Positions 10,731-20,816 are shown, counted from the stretch's first letter. The stretch is 64,000 nt of DNA from Cricetomys ansorgei (GCA_026225945.1 JAMJFZ010002884.1:1178001-1242000), one strand, 5' to 3'. The notes: generated from the sequence alone by a model not told the origin. Program-made: numbers and translations.

Positions 10731-12322
10731 TTTTTTGTCTGATCAGGCTTTGTTTGTGTAATAGGCTTGCCATTAATGTCCTTAACTGAGCGACACTCAT
10801 TAGCCCAATGTTTTCCTTTTCTGCACTTTGGACAGATGTTAGGTGTCTTTACTCCTGAAGTTTTTTGTCTTTCCTGTCTACACTGTCTCTGTATATGTCC
10901 TCTCTTTCCACATTTAAAACAGGTAATATTACTATCTTTTTGTGCTGTGAGCACTGCTGCAGCTATGCCTGCATTGGAAAGCGGACCACCAATCTCTCGA
11001 CAAGCTTTCATCCAGGCATTAAGCCCTTTTCCTTTCCGTGGAGTAATAGCATTTTTACATTCTTTGGTACACTGTTCATAAATGAGTTGTTCTATTAAGG
11101 GCATTGTTGTATCTGGGTCACCGAAAATCCTTCCTGCAGCTTCCATCATTCTTGCTACAAAATCTGAAAAAGGCTCATTCATGCCTTGTATGATCTTAGT
11201 TAGGTTTCCTGATACTTCACCTTTATTAGGAATGCTCTTCCATGCCCTAATAGCGATTTTATTTATTTGTTCATAAACCTGTACTGGATACGCTATTTGA
11301 TTTGCACTCCACTGACCCTGTCCGGTCAGCATGTCATAATTCCAGTGTGGTTGCCCTTGAGTTGCATTAGCTCTTGCTTGGGCACCACAAGCATCTTGGA
11401 AAATAGATTTCCAGTCCAGATATTGACCCATGGTCAGGCAAGCCTTTACTGTATTATACCAATCTGTAGGAGTCATAGCTAAGTGTGCCAACCTCTCTAC
11501 TTGTGCCTGTGTGAAAGAGGCATTAATACCATAAGTTCTAACGGACTCTGCAAGATCTTTAAGTTGTTTATGGTCAAGAGGTTGATAATACCTTTGTTGA
11601 TTATTATCTTCAAATACTGGAAAAGCTTGAAAAATCTTTCTCCTACCCTTGTCTGTTAAAAAGGAAGTCTTTCCTATTGAAGTTTTTGAGGTTTTATTTC
11701 TCTGTTTTTTCTTAGCCTTAGGCAGGTTAGGAAGAGAGGGCGCAGAGGGAGCCGCCGGAGCGTATGGCTCAGGACGGTAACGTTCTTCCTCATAGCGCGC
11801 AGCTTCCTCTTCTAGTTCTGTTTGTTCCTCTGTATCCAGTTTCTCTTCTGACCCCGAAGTTTCTGAGTCTGTGGTTTCTGAGTCAGAAGAGGAACTACTA
11901 GTCTCATCACTGGTTATTTTTAAATTTTCAAATTCTGCTAGTACTGGGTATACCCTTTTCTGACTATTCATTTGTTCTTTTTTCTCTTTTTCTACCCTTT
12001 TTATCTCTTTTTTAGGCCTCTCCCTCTTTTCTGTTTCTGACATGCTGTCTTGATGTTCTGCCAATGTACGCTGTCCTTCTTTTACCCTCTCTTGACATCG
12101 CTTATTAACCATACGCCATAGTGGCCATGTGCCGGCGCGGAGACCTCCCTTTTCCTTTTCCCTTTGCAAATCTCCTCCTAGTTTACCCCAAGAAGGGATT
12201 GTAAGAGACCTGGTGGTTCCTGGGCGATGACAATTTAGACAAGGGCAACAAGCAAGAACAACAATAACCATACAAGCAAACATGACCGCACCTAGTGCAG
12301 GGTCAATCTCATAAAACAGCAT
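10583..12322 (-). CDS. gag: gag: IAP-type Gag polyprotein
   Basis: This is an intact 579-codon frame ending in TGA (10583-10585). ATG at 12322 was chosen because it is the first ATG in frame, has G at -3, and leads straight into a hydrophobic stretch at residues 11-27 (membrane signal or anchor). In IAPs such a segment sends Gag to the endoplasmic reticulum, where particles bud into the cisternae. A lysine-rich part (about 75-125) is followed by an acidic serine-rich tract (about 138-182) and a proline-alanine linker (184-201). Capsid probably begins near residue 235 (PVFEDN). The major homology region is at 379-391 (QGMNEPFSDFVAR). Nucleocapsid has two CCHC knuckles at 468-481 and 497-510. 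The C-terminal tail is proline-rich. The gag-pro slip site lies at residues 529-531. It would build the immature particle and pack the RNA. Confidence 0.95.
   Translation of the reverse strand: MLFYEIDPALGAVMFACMVIVVLACCPCLNCHRPGTTRSLTIPSWGKLGGDLQREKEKGGLRAGTWPLWRMVNKRCQERVKEGQRTLAEHQDSMSETEKRERPKKEIKRVEKEKKEQMNSQKRVYPVLAEFENLKITSDETSSSSSDSETTDSETSGSEEKLDTEEQTELEEEAARYEEERYRPEPYAPAAPSAPSLPNLPKAKKKQRNKTSKTSIGKTSFLTDKGRRKIFQAFPVFEDNNQQRYYQPLDHKQLKDLAESVRTYGINASFTQAQVERLAHLAMTPTDWYNTVKACLTMGQYLDWKSIFQDACGAQARANATQGQPHWNYDMLTGQGQWSANQIAYPVQVYEQINKIAIRAWKSIPNKGEVSGNLTKIIQGMNEPFSDFVARMMEAAGRIFGDPDTTMPLIEQLIYEQCTKECKNAITPRKGKGLNAWMKACREIGGPLSNAGIAAAVLTAQKDSNITCFKCGKRGHIQRQCRQERQKTSGVKTPNICPKCRKGKHWANECRSVKDINGKPITQTKPDQTKNGQKGPRPQGPQMYGVLEGSQISMRPPGHQGELLQVPQDWTSVPPPAQY
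10685..10736 (-). promoter_or_regulatory. gag-pro -1 frameshift signal with predicted pseudoknot
   Basis: In the gag frame the codons are ACA AAA AAC, so the heptamer A AAA AAC sits at 10730-10736. A 7-nt spacer (10723-10729) leads to stem 1: AGGGCCC (10716-10722) pairs fully with GGGCCCT (10700-10706). Stem 2: GACCTCA (10707-10713) pairs with TGGGGTC (10685-10691), with one G-U wobble. Loop 1 is 2 nt (10714-10715), loop 2 is 8 nt (10692-10699), and no base separates the stems. This is a textbook H-type pseudoknot at the right distance. Confidence 0.88.
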
Positions 12323-12420
12323 ACCTCTCAGAAAGAGTCTGGATCCACTTTCGTCCCGCGCTCCAGTTCTGAATCCTCCTGAAAACAGGGGTCTTCCCGG
12401 TGCTGAGCTGATGGTCAGGT
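12323..12420 (-). other. Provirus 5' leader between PBS and gag
   Basis: The leader is 98 bases long and GC-rich. No gag-frame stop occurs here or back through the primer binding site into U5 (to 12478). GAGGTATG overlaps the gag ATG and loosely resembles a splice donor. Packaging signals are expected here but cannot be defined by eye. Confidence 0.5.
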
Positions 12421-12438
12421 TCCCGGGTTTCGGCACCA
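12421..12438 (-). other. Primer binding site, tRNA-Phe
   Basis: The minus strand reads TGGTGCCGAAACCCGGGA, exactly complementary to the 3' end of mammalian tRNA-Phe (…GGGTTTCGGCACCA). It starts two bases after the 5' LTR. tRNA-Phe is the primer used by IAPs. Confidence 0.95.
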
Positions 12439-12567
12439 AATGTGGACGCCCGCCTCGCCTGCAAGGAAGACGCCGCACACAGGATTCTTCTGGTTCACGC
12501 TTTATTGAGGACTATAGCTTGATTGAGTGTTGAGAGCGAAAGACCCTGAATGTGTGAGGCACCCTGC

Positions 12568-12574
12568 TTATATA
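12568..12574 (-). promoter_or_regulatory. TATA box of the 5' LTR promoter
   Basis: The minus strand reads CCTATATAAGC with AATAAA about 65 bases downstream, so transcription should start between the two. This fits a U3/R boundary about 25-30 bases after the box. Confidence 0.8.
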
Positions 12575-12715
12575 GGCAACGTGACCATCAACGATTGGAT
12601 GCATGTCCAGAACCTCATTAGCATTGGGGGAGGCGGCAAGGATTACTCAACTTGCGCCTGCGCTGTTACTTGTTTACTCCAGAACCGAGCAAGAGGAGCC
12701 CGGAAGCAGGAAACC

Positions 12716-12726
12716 GGCGCCATCTT
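12716..12726 (-). promoter_or_regulatory. YY1-type motif in U3
   Basis: AAGATGGCGCC lies near the outer end of U3, as in mouse IAP LTRs. YY1-type ATGGC cores are known binding sites; use at this copy is inferred. Confidence 0.5.
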
Positions 12727-12755
12727 GTAATGGCATTTCAACTTGGCTCCCAACA

Positions 12756-12761
12756 GCCATC
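12756..12761. repeat. Provirus target site duplication, right copy
   Basis: GCCATC follows the terminal CA of the 5' LTR and matches 5781-5786 exactly. Confidence 0.97.
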
Positions 12762-13170
12762 TACTGCTTGTCCTGGGGCCTGCCCTTAAGTGTGATTTAT
12801 AGTCCCAGTGAGACTCCATTGGAAAAAAAACATTTTTTCCATTGCAATTGGTCATCAGTTGGAGATAGCTATTTGGTTAGGAATGGGAGCTCATGTCCAC
12901 TTTTCCCTCTCAGTGCTGTGACCCCATCTGACTTGAACCTGTGTGACTAGGCTTTCTGCATATTGCCATGGTCTCTGTGCGTTCATATGTGCATAAGTCT
13001 GGTTGTGCCTGAAAGACACACCCTTTCCTTAGTGTTTTCCATCCCTTCTGGCTCTTACAATCTTTCTGCCTCATCTCCCACATAGTTCTCTGAGGCCTAA
13101 GGGGAGGGTTTGGGTGAAAACACTCCATATAGGACTGAGTGTTCCAAAGATTCTGACTCTCTGCACGCTA
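12762..13170 (-). mobile_element. L1 3'UTR, right part, split by the provirus
   Basis: The sequence continues the L1 3'UTR read in antisense from before the provirus, ending in 'gactgagtgttccaaag…ctctctgcacg', a familiar rodent L1 3'UTR segment. The frames at 12643-13128 are not genes. Confidence 0.75.
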
Positions 13171-14299
13171 TAGTATCTGTAGTTAATGTAGTTAACAGAT
13201 GTTGCTTACATCATCAAGTGGCTGAGATTCTAACAGCTATAAGATTAACATAGTAACCAGGATACAGTAAACACTTGGTAAATGTGAGCAATATTAACAT
13301 TATGCACCATGTGGATTCATCAAATTATCTACCCACCTTTAGGACTCCTCATTCTAATGTCTACTTTGTACTGCCATCACACCTTTGTTCTTACGTTTCA
13401 TGCCTCCCTGATCTGTGGCAGTCTAGCAGTTCAAGGTAGTTAAGTTCCTTTCTCAGTCTGTTACCTTTCTCTCAAAAGTAATATTAATTATGGGTTAGGT
13501 TTATCAGCCTCATCTTTCAGAAAAGGAAACCAAAGTTCACTCAGTTAAGAAAAATATTGCCTTGTGGGAAAGTTGTACAGATTTGCTTCTGACTCAGCAT
13601 CCTGTAATAAGCCTTGGAGTTAAACGGTAAGCAAAAACTTCATTCTGGTCTCCAGGTAGTGCTTCTTCCTCTCCATCTGCAGTAATTGCAAGCCACAGAA
13701 ATCAATGTGAAGACATCTAAAAATGCAAATGATTCTGCATTTCCCAGGCACTCTGTATTTTTGGTAGGTGTTGGGAATGACTTTTCAGATTATTCATAAC
13801 TAAATCCTTGCTTCAATGTTTAATAACCTTGAGGAAACTTAGAATTATTATATATAGATTACTTGAAGAATAGAGTTAGTGTAAAGAGAATCTAAAACAA
13901 AACAAAAAATAAAAGGAAAAAGGAGAATGGGGTGAACAAAAGATGCCACCAACGGAGTTTTACAGTTTGTTTTCCCATGTTTATTGAGAAAAAAAGGCAG
14001 AGAAAATATTCATAAGCATGTACCCATAACAATATCTTTCACAAGTAGGCACTGGTACACAGGGTGATGACAGGAGTGACTGAATGTAGTTCAAAGCAGT
14101 AGAAAGAACTAGCTATGGGGCCAGTCTCTCTGTGTGTCTCACATCATCTGCTCTCTTGATGGTGCTCTTGGGCACACAGAGAGCAAAATACCCCATTTAC
14201 CACTGCACTCAGATGAACAGTGGCCTATCAAGCTCCACATAGAAAATGAAGACAAAAATAATGCAAATACTCCGATATCAAAGAAAGCCAGAACAGAGT
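13171..14299. other. Mostly unique DNA with a MIR tail
   Basis: About 13200-13305 ('acagtaaacacttggtaaatg') looks like a plus-strand MIR end. 13960-14250 carries an antisense AATAAA near its left side and could be the 3' end of an unidentified processed copy, but no gene is recognised. Nothing else is seen. Confidence 0.35.
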
Positions 14300-14400
14300 G
14301 TTAAAGCACACGATTGAAATCCCAGCACTCTGTATGCTGAGGCAGGAGGATCATGAGTTTGAAGTCAGCATGATAATAAATCAAGAGGACAGAAAGGCAG
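14300..14400 (+). repeat. B1 SINE fragment
   Basis: The 'atcccagcactctgtatgctgaggcaggagg' type text is the B1 left half; the 5' end is diverged and the 3' half is missing. Confidence 0.7.
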
Positions 14401-15326
14401 AATCATTAAACTATTTTGTGTGATAGCTGATATTTTGGAACAGACTTCCAAACCCTTCCTTATCTCTCTGTTTTTGTTTGTTTGTTCATATTAGACAACA
14501 GTTTCACTGTCAGCAAGGAAAACTCACACAGACTGTTTCATTACTACATCTGTTTGAGGTCCTTCCTGAGCATTTTAACACAACTCAATTCAATGGACCT
14601 ATAAAAAAATAATAGTGGTTGTTTTCCTAACTTTGCTCATTCCACAGACTAGAAGGCCAGTGGAGAGGCCATCAATCAGGTTCAAGTGAGATGCTAAGCT
14701 GAACGTGGACTTTGATGGAAAGCAACATTGCACTTAAATAGGGAAACTAAAAAAAAAAACAAAAACACAATTCCATCTGTGAAACTGCAAATAAGCCTCA
14801 TAGAATGGAGGGGAGGTGGACCCATCTAAACAAGCAAATGTCATTGCACAAGTAGCTTTCTGATGAATTAGTTTAGAAGAACATTTTTAAATGGGAAGGA
14901 AGGATAGGCAACTATTGAATATTTATATAATGAAGCATAAGTAACATTCCACAAGGTAGTTCCCACATAAGGATTGTTAGCTTGCAGAACCCTAAGCAGT
15001 TATGTGCATCCAGGGATTCACTAAATAAAGGAAAATGCACTGTTTTCTCCATTGGAATAAAAGAATAAAGAACAATTAGTACAGCAATTAGCACTTTGTA
15101 GAGTGCTTTTCTGTACAATATTTACTTTGATAAGTATGAGGACCTTTATGGCTGCCTTTTGTGATGCTGGAGATAGAACACAAGGTAAGCTCTCCAGGAT
15201 ATGTCCAGAGATAATATATCTCTATTTTATTTATTTTTAATTTAATTAATTCATTTTATCTATGTTGAGTTTCTGAGACACAAAGTCTCTTCCTTTTCCT
15301 ATCTCTCTCTGCTTTTCCTCTCTTTG

Positions 15327-15330
<4 letters not shown>
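14401..15330. other. No recognised feature
   Basis: The DNA is AT-rich with A runs (14750-14765). No gene or clear repeat is seen. Confidence 0.35.
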
Positions 15331-15377
<47 letters not shown>

Positions 15378-15426
15378 TACACAAACACACACACACACAT
15401 ACACAAACACACACACACACACACAC
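15331..15426. repeat. (TC)n then (AC)n microsatellite
   Basis: TC units to 15360 join AC units at 15361-15426, the latter broken by two 'acatacacaaac' interruptions. Frames across it on both strands are low-complexity artefacts. Confidence 0.95.
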
Positions 15427-15439
15427 TTGGGAATTCCTC

Positions 15440-15589
15440 CCTGACCTATGGATTATTAAAATCTGTGCATTTTTTGGTTTATTTGTATGTATTCTATGCA
15501 TGCACACATGTTCATGTGTATGTAGGAACATGTGCTCAGATATGTACCTGTAGATCCCAGAGGTCAACTTCAGGATGTCTTCCTCAATT
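15440..15589 (-). repeat. Rodent tRNA-type SINE tail, minus strand
   Basis: The 'atgcatgcacacatgttcatg…cagaggtcaacttcaggatgtc' pattern is the reverse of a rodent ID-B1/B4-type 3' region. It is interrupted by the next SINE. Confidence 0.5.
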
Positions 15590-15816
15590 TTTAGATTTAT
15601 TTATTTTTATTTTACGTGTGTGGGTATTTTGCCTGCAAGTACGAATGTGCACCATTTGCATACTTGGTGTCAGCAAAGGCCAGAGAAAAGCATCAGAGCC
15701 TCTAGAACTGGAGCTACACACTGTTGTCGACTGCTTTGTGGCTGCTGGGAATAGAACTCAGGTCCTCTGCATGAGTAGCAAGCGTACTTAACTGTGGATT
15801 CATCTCTCCAGCCCCC
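15590..15816 (-). repeat. B2/B3 SINE, minus strand
   Basis: It begins with the T-rich complement of the tail and ends with 'ggattcatctctccagcccc', the complement of the B2/B3 head. It is nearly full length. Confidence 0.85.
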
Positions 15817-16568
15817 TGTTTTGTTGGGTGTTGTTTACCCACTCTGTTTTCTGTATGTTTTTCATATTAAGTAATTATTATTGTTCTATCATCAAGTCTA
15901 CTGTTTATTATAGCTCTGCCCTTGGTTCTAAGTTAGGTATTTTTTCACACTGCTGAAGTAGAAGAGGCAGAAATGCTTCATTGCTGCTGTTTGGGAGGAT
16001 GAGTTCAGGCTCTCTACGTGTTCTCTACTGACAGATGAATAGTTTCACTACTTGCTAGAAACTATGTCATAGATCTCTACTTTGCCTTCTATGACACTAC
16101 TATGTCAAAGAAGTTGGAGTACCTTGTTACAACCTGGTTAGGACAGACTTCTCACTCCTCATTTGTCCTCTGCTAGTATGGCCAGTAGTAAGGCCACACC
16201 TGTGTCTGTTCCAGTAGAGCCAATATGCTATCAAACTTTTCTGCCTTCTAGGCTCCTCCTTTTCCATTCCTTTGGATAAATAGATCTTTTGTTATGGCTC
16301 TTTGTCTGTACTCATTGGTATTGCTTCCTCTATTCAAATTGAGAATGTGTTTGGGAAAACAAATAAACAAAAGCCACACACAAGTTACTCAATATCAGCT
16401 ACTTAGATTCTTGAATCCAGTAAATACGCCCTCAGTATACCTTCTGAGTTTGTTTGACATATAACTATAGAACTTTTTTAATTATTCTTACCATTATGGA
16501 TAGGCGAAGGCAGGCACATTCAGTTGTCTCACAGCAGAACTCTAAGTACTAACATTTAATAATGAAGG
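15817..16568. other. No recognised feature
   Basis: Unique-looking sequence with no gene or clear repeat. Confidence 0.35.
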
Positions 16569-16705
16569 GGTTAAGCTGGGCATTATGGTGCACATGCCTG
16601 TAATTTAACATTTGGGGAGTAGAAATAGGGCAAGGAGTTCCTGGCCACTTTGGCTATACAGGGAGTTAGAGCTACATGAAATGTTCTCTTCTAAAGATAA
16701 AACTA
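16569..16705 (+). repeat. B1 SINE, diverged
   Basis: 'agctgggcattatggtgcacatgcctgtaat' begins a diverged B1; the second part ('ggccactttggctatacaggg') follows in the expected order. Confidence 0.7.
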
Positions 16706-16860
16706 AAAATAAGATGAAAAGATTAAGTTCAATAATAAGTTTTCTAAAAGTATCATTAATTAGCCTTGTAAGGACAGAAGCCCTACTGCTCACTTGTGAG
16801 TTTTACTTCCATGGTTTTTTGCACTGTAAGAAATAAAGGAAATGCATCATGGAAAAGCAA

Positions 16861-17170
16861 TATTATGGAGTTGGGGAGGTAGCTCAGTGTGTAAAGCAGT
16901 TGAAAATAAGCATGAGCATTTAGGTTCAAACCCCTAGAACCCACATAAGGCTATAATCTCAGTGATCCTAAGGTAAGATGGAAAGTAAGGGAACAGACTC
17001 TTCAGAAGTTCACAGGCTAGTTAGTGGCAAACAACGAAGAGTCCGTGACTCAAGCAAGGTGGAAGATAAGTACCAGCATCCAAGATTATCCTCTGGCCTC
17101 CACATCTGCTTTCTGACACATATGTATGTGCTCACACTCACACACATGAACACATCCATCATACATACAT
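16861..17170 (+). repeat. ID-B1 composite SINE
   Basis: The ID-like head ('ggggaggtagctcagtgtgtaaag') is followed by a B1-like middle and the 'ctctggcctccacatctgc' end with a CA-rich tail. The order matches the rodent ID-B1 (B4-class) dimer. Confidence 0.7.
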
Positions 17171-18090
17171 ATATGCACATACATCATAAAACATCCATGT
17201 ACCCAATATTCTAGATATTCCCTAAGTCCAGAAAAAGTTATGTTTAAGGTAGTCACATACACATTGTATTAAACTTCAACAAAATCTAAAAATTTAAATG
17301 TATATCAGTCAAATATTTATTACATAGATTATGGCACATTCCTGAGTGACATTTTGCCAATGTGTGCAAAGACAAGTAACAGACTGGCAAAATAATGAAA
17401 CACTGCAGCAACTAAATCTAGCAACTGAAGTTTTACTCAACAATTGCAAAGAAGGTATTTCAGACAATATATTTCAAAAATATAATTGATTTGTATTCTG
17501 AGTTGTTGGGGCCCCAGGCTTGACAAATAATAAATATTTTACATATCATTACTTTGTCCATCATACTATGATATATCACATAGCTTTTAAAATAAATGAG
17601 AGAAATTATAGGCGAGCAAATACACTTAGCAATGAAAACTCCTAAAATTCACTAAAACAGTAAAGAGGAAAAGCAATATCTCTTGAAACCCAAAAAAGAC
17701 AAAAAAGAACATGAAAGGAAAGGCAGTAGGAGATAAATGTCAACAGAAGTTGTTTAAGTTAGAATGAAGATGGACAGGTGGTAACTGATGAAGCAGAATA
17801 GGTGATATTAAAACTGGGCAGAAGCCAAGAAAAGAAATACAATTCCTGCTGCAGAACTTCAAGAAGTCTTAGGATTTTGAGCCATCAAGAATTTTAACAG
17901 GCAGGCATATGGCTAAGACTAAACTCAGAAAGATCAAGCAGCCCCTGGAACATAGTACTTTTCTTCTTGTCCTAAGTTTATTCATTCTTCCATATCCAAG
18001 AGAAATTTCCATTTGTTGAAGCATATATTAATAACGAGACTGGGGTTACCATTTTCCTGAAAAAGTTTATGTGAATAATAACTAGGGTGA
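17171..18090. other. No recognised feature
   Basis: AT-rich sequence; no gene or clear repeat. Confidence 0.35.
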
Positions 18091-18274
18091 TAAGGTGGTT
18101 TGAATAAGAATGACCTCCATAGACTCATATTCTAATGGCAAGTCACCAAAGAATGGCACTATTTGAAGGAATTAGAATTGAATTATTAGGAGGTGTGGCT
18201 TTGTTGGAGGAAGTGTTTCATTGGGGTGGGATTGAGGACTCAAAATCCAATGCAAATCCCAGACTCTCTCTCTT

Positions 18275-18305
<31 letters not shown>

Positions 18306-18495
18306 GCCTGCGGATCAGGATGTAGCTCTCAATTACTGTTCAGCATCATGTATCCCACCATACTTTCTTGCCATGATGAGAATGGACTAAACTTTTGAAA
18401 CTGTAGGCAAGCCCCCAATTAACTGCTTTATTTTATAAGAGTTGCCCTGGTTGTGGTGTCACTTTCCAACAACGGAACAGTGACTAAGAGAGTGA
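18091..18495 (+). mobile_element. ORR1-like MaLR LTR, plus strand
   Basis: Begins 'ggtggtttgaataagaatg', includes 'taggaggtgtggctttgttgg' and 'gatgagaatggactaaac', and ends 'acggaacagtgactaag'. This order matches the ORR1-type LTR common in rodents. A (CT)n tract at 18263-18306 has grown inside it. The family name is from memory of the consensus. Confidence 0.7.
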
Positions 18496-18554
18496 GCTGC
18501 CACTCTAAACATGAGAGTATAAAATCTGTATATCAAGTGGTTAACCTGTATACC

Positions 18555-20105
18555 GTTCTTTCCATTAACCTCAGAATACTGACAGATCTGTAACACCTGA
18601 TAGGAAATTGGACTACTTCTTTCTGTGGAACATAAACCGTCAAATAGAAAAGAGCTAAATATAGGGATGCTTAATTTTTACAAAGGTGTCAAAACATACA
18701 CTGGGGAAGAGTCTATTCAACAAATGGTGCTGATTAAACTGGATGTCTACCTGTAGAGGAATAAAATTAAATCCACACCTCTCACCCTTCACACACACAA
18801 CATTTTGAAGTGGGTTGAAGGCCTTAATTTAAAATCAGAAATTCTGAAGCTATTAGAAACAAACTTAGGGGAAAGATTTTAATATATGGGTATACATAAG
18901 AACTTTCTGCACAGGAATCTGACAGCATGAAAAATAGTGCCCCAAACAAATGAGACTACCTGAAGTTTAAAAGTTTCTGTGTAGTAAGGAAAAACATCAG
19001 ACAGTCTACATAATGGAAGAAAATCATTACCAACGGTGCTTTAGACAAGGGGTAAAGATCTATAATATATAAAGAAGAGCAAGAAATAACTTTTTACAAG
19101 AAGAAAATTACCAGTCAGCAAATGGGCTAATGAAATGAAGAGGCAGTTTTCAAAAAAAAAAAAAGATAAATGGCTTATGAGTACTTTACACTGCATTCAA
19201 CTTTTCCAATTGCAAGGGAAAGGTACAATAAAACAATGAGGTTCTATCTTAACCTAGTCAGAGTAGCTATCATCAAGAAAAGCCATGATAAGAAATGCTA
19301 TTGAGAGCACCAGGAAAGAAGAACCCATGCTCACTAATGGCGGAAACGTAAACTAGCATAAAATTATGGAAATGAATATGGAGATTTCTAAAAAAAAATA
19401 AAAATAGATCTTTTATATGACTCAGCTATACCATTTCTGTGTGTGTGTAATAATCTCTATATCCCACCACAGAGAAATCAGTACATCCATATTTATTTTT
19501 TAAAATAACCTGAAAATTAAAAAAGACTAGATATCCATCAATAGATTAATATATATAGAAAATGTGACAGACATATACACTTGAATGTTATCCAACAATA
19601 AAGAAAAATGAAATAATGACATTGACAAGAAAAGTGATAGTGGTCAAGCATAGTGGTGCTTACGTCTATTTTGAGAACACAGGATACAGACTCAGGAGAA
19701 TCACTGTGTGTTCAAAGACAACCTGATCTACATAGAGAGTTCCAGGCCAATCAGAGCTATGTAATAAGACTGGTGTCGCACACACATACCCAAAAGGAAA
19801 AATTGATGAGACTGAAAAGTGTTTTACTAAACTCAGAAATCCAGGATGAGAAGGACAAAAAAATCACATGCTCTTTCTCTTATGGAGATCCTAGTGTATA
19901 ATGTTTATATCTATGTATATAATTGGAGTGGTTGTACATTTAAGCCATAATACAGGGCAAATAGAAGCAGGGAAGGGCAAAAGAATACAAAACATGAAAG
20001 CAAAAAGGTGGGTTTTGGAGTATGGGTGAAAAGGTACAAGGGTGTGTCCAAAGGATTGTGAAGAGATGTGAAGAGAAGAATAATTTTTTTCTGAAAATGC
20101 CATAA
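18555..20105 (+). mobile_element. Decayed L1, ORF2 3' part and 3'UTR
   Basis: The plus strand follows L1 ORF2 ('caacaaatggtgctg', 'agatatccatcaatagatt') into 3' sequence after 19795. Many stops and indels break the frame. A B1 interrupts it at 19637-19795. Confidence 0.8.
19637..19795 (+). repeat. B1 SINE inserted in L1
   Basis: B1-type text ('gtggtcaagcatagtggtgc … gttccaggccaatcagagc') splits the L1. Similar flanks (gaaaagtgatag / gaaaaattgatgag) may be the target duplication. Confidence 0.75.
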
Positions 20106-20236
20106 TTTAACCTCGTACTGTGTACACTCATTTATGTGTTCTTAATGGAAAGGAGATAAATATAATGACATTTTGGAGAATGATTGAATAGCTGAGTTTC
20201 AGCCTTCTCAACTTCTTTAAAGCATACATAAAGCAT

Positions 20237-20281
20237 ATATATTATATGTGTGTGTGTGTGTGTATGTATATGTATATATAC

Positions 20282-20326
<45 letters not shown>

Positions 20327-20330
20327 CACA
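20237..20330. repeat. (TG)n/(TA)n microsatellite
   Basis: TG units at 20246-20262 pass into a long TA tract to about 20320. The 70-codon antisense frame here is low-complexity. Confidence 0.95.
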
Positions 20331-20625
20331 AAATTTCTTAGCAATATCTCATTAGGAATGTAGTTGAGCCATCAAAAATGAAAAAACAATGAAAAGAGAG
20401 CAGAACAATAGGGAAGAAGGGAGAACTTGTCAGTACTCTACCTTCTCATTTTTCTGAAAGGTGAACCCTGTGAATAAGTGGCTGGAAAAACAAAATGACC
20501 TTTGCAAAACATGTTTGAAAACTAAAAATAAGATAAAAATAGAAGCAATGAAGCCTAAAATGTTTCAAAATACTCTAGAAATTAAGAGATGAGTACAAAG
20601 CATAGAAAACATGAAGCAACGGGAG

Positions 20626-20816
20626 GCTGGTGAGATGACTCAGCAGGTAAAGATGCATCCAAACCTGAAGACCTATGTTCTATTTCAAGAAAACACATGG
20701 TGGGAATAACTGACTCTCCCAAACTGTCCTCTAATCGCCACTTGTGTAGACACAGGCACATGTGCACACACACAGACATGCACATACACACACACACACA
20801 CACACACAAATAAATG
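20626..20816 (+). repeat. tRNA-derived SINE with CA tail
   Basis: The head 'aggctggtgagatgactcagcaggtaaag' and the 'ctaatcgccacttgtgtagacacaggcac' end match rodent tRNA-type SINEs; the tail has become a (CA)n run and ends 'aaataaatgaatag'. Confidence 0.75.

Larger units (their letters stand above)
5787..12755 (-). mobile_element. Near-complete IAP-like class II endogenous retrovirus
   Basis: This 6,969-bp provirus lies on the minus strand, with two 315-bp LTRs, a tRNA-Phe primer binding site, gag, pro, pol, an env remnant and a polypurine tract. The tRNA-Phe primer, the dUTPase-protease-G-patch pro frame, the two consecutive -1 frameshifts, the tandem CCHC knuckles and a hydrophobic Gag N-terminus together mark a betaretrovirus-related IAP element. 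The LTRs differ at 3 of 315 positions (5860/12514, 5971/12625, 6090/12744), with no indel. Coding breaks seen are one amber codon in integrase (7600-7602) and a truncated env with a stop at 6811-6813. It is GC- and CpG-rich compared with the AT-rich flanks. Length is close to the roughly 7 kb usual for full-length IAPs. Confidence 0.96.
12441..12755 (-). repeat. 5' LTR of the IAP-like provirus
   Basis: The 315-bp LTR matches the 3' LTR except at 12514, 12625 and 12744. Sense-strand elements are AAGATGGCGCC (plus 12716-12726, YY1-type), an octamer-like ATGCTAAT, a CCAAT box, TATATAA (plus 12568-12574) and AATAAA (plus 12501-12506). It is the likely promoter of the provirus, transcribing towards lower coordinates. 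Confidence 0.97.

Noticed and set aside
10767..11482. Several plus-strand frames inside gag
   Set aside because: They are antisense shadows of the real minus-strand gag frame.
13960..14250. Possible 3' end of a processed pseudogene
   Set aside because: Only an antisense AATAAA suggests it; no coding text, poly-A tail or duplication was found.
15256..15791. 155- and 103-codon overlapping frames
   Set aside because: They run through the (TC)n/(AC)n microsatellite and two antisense SINEs.
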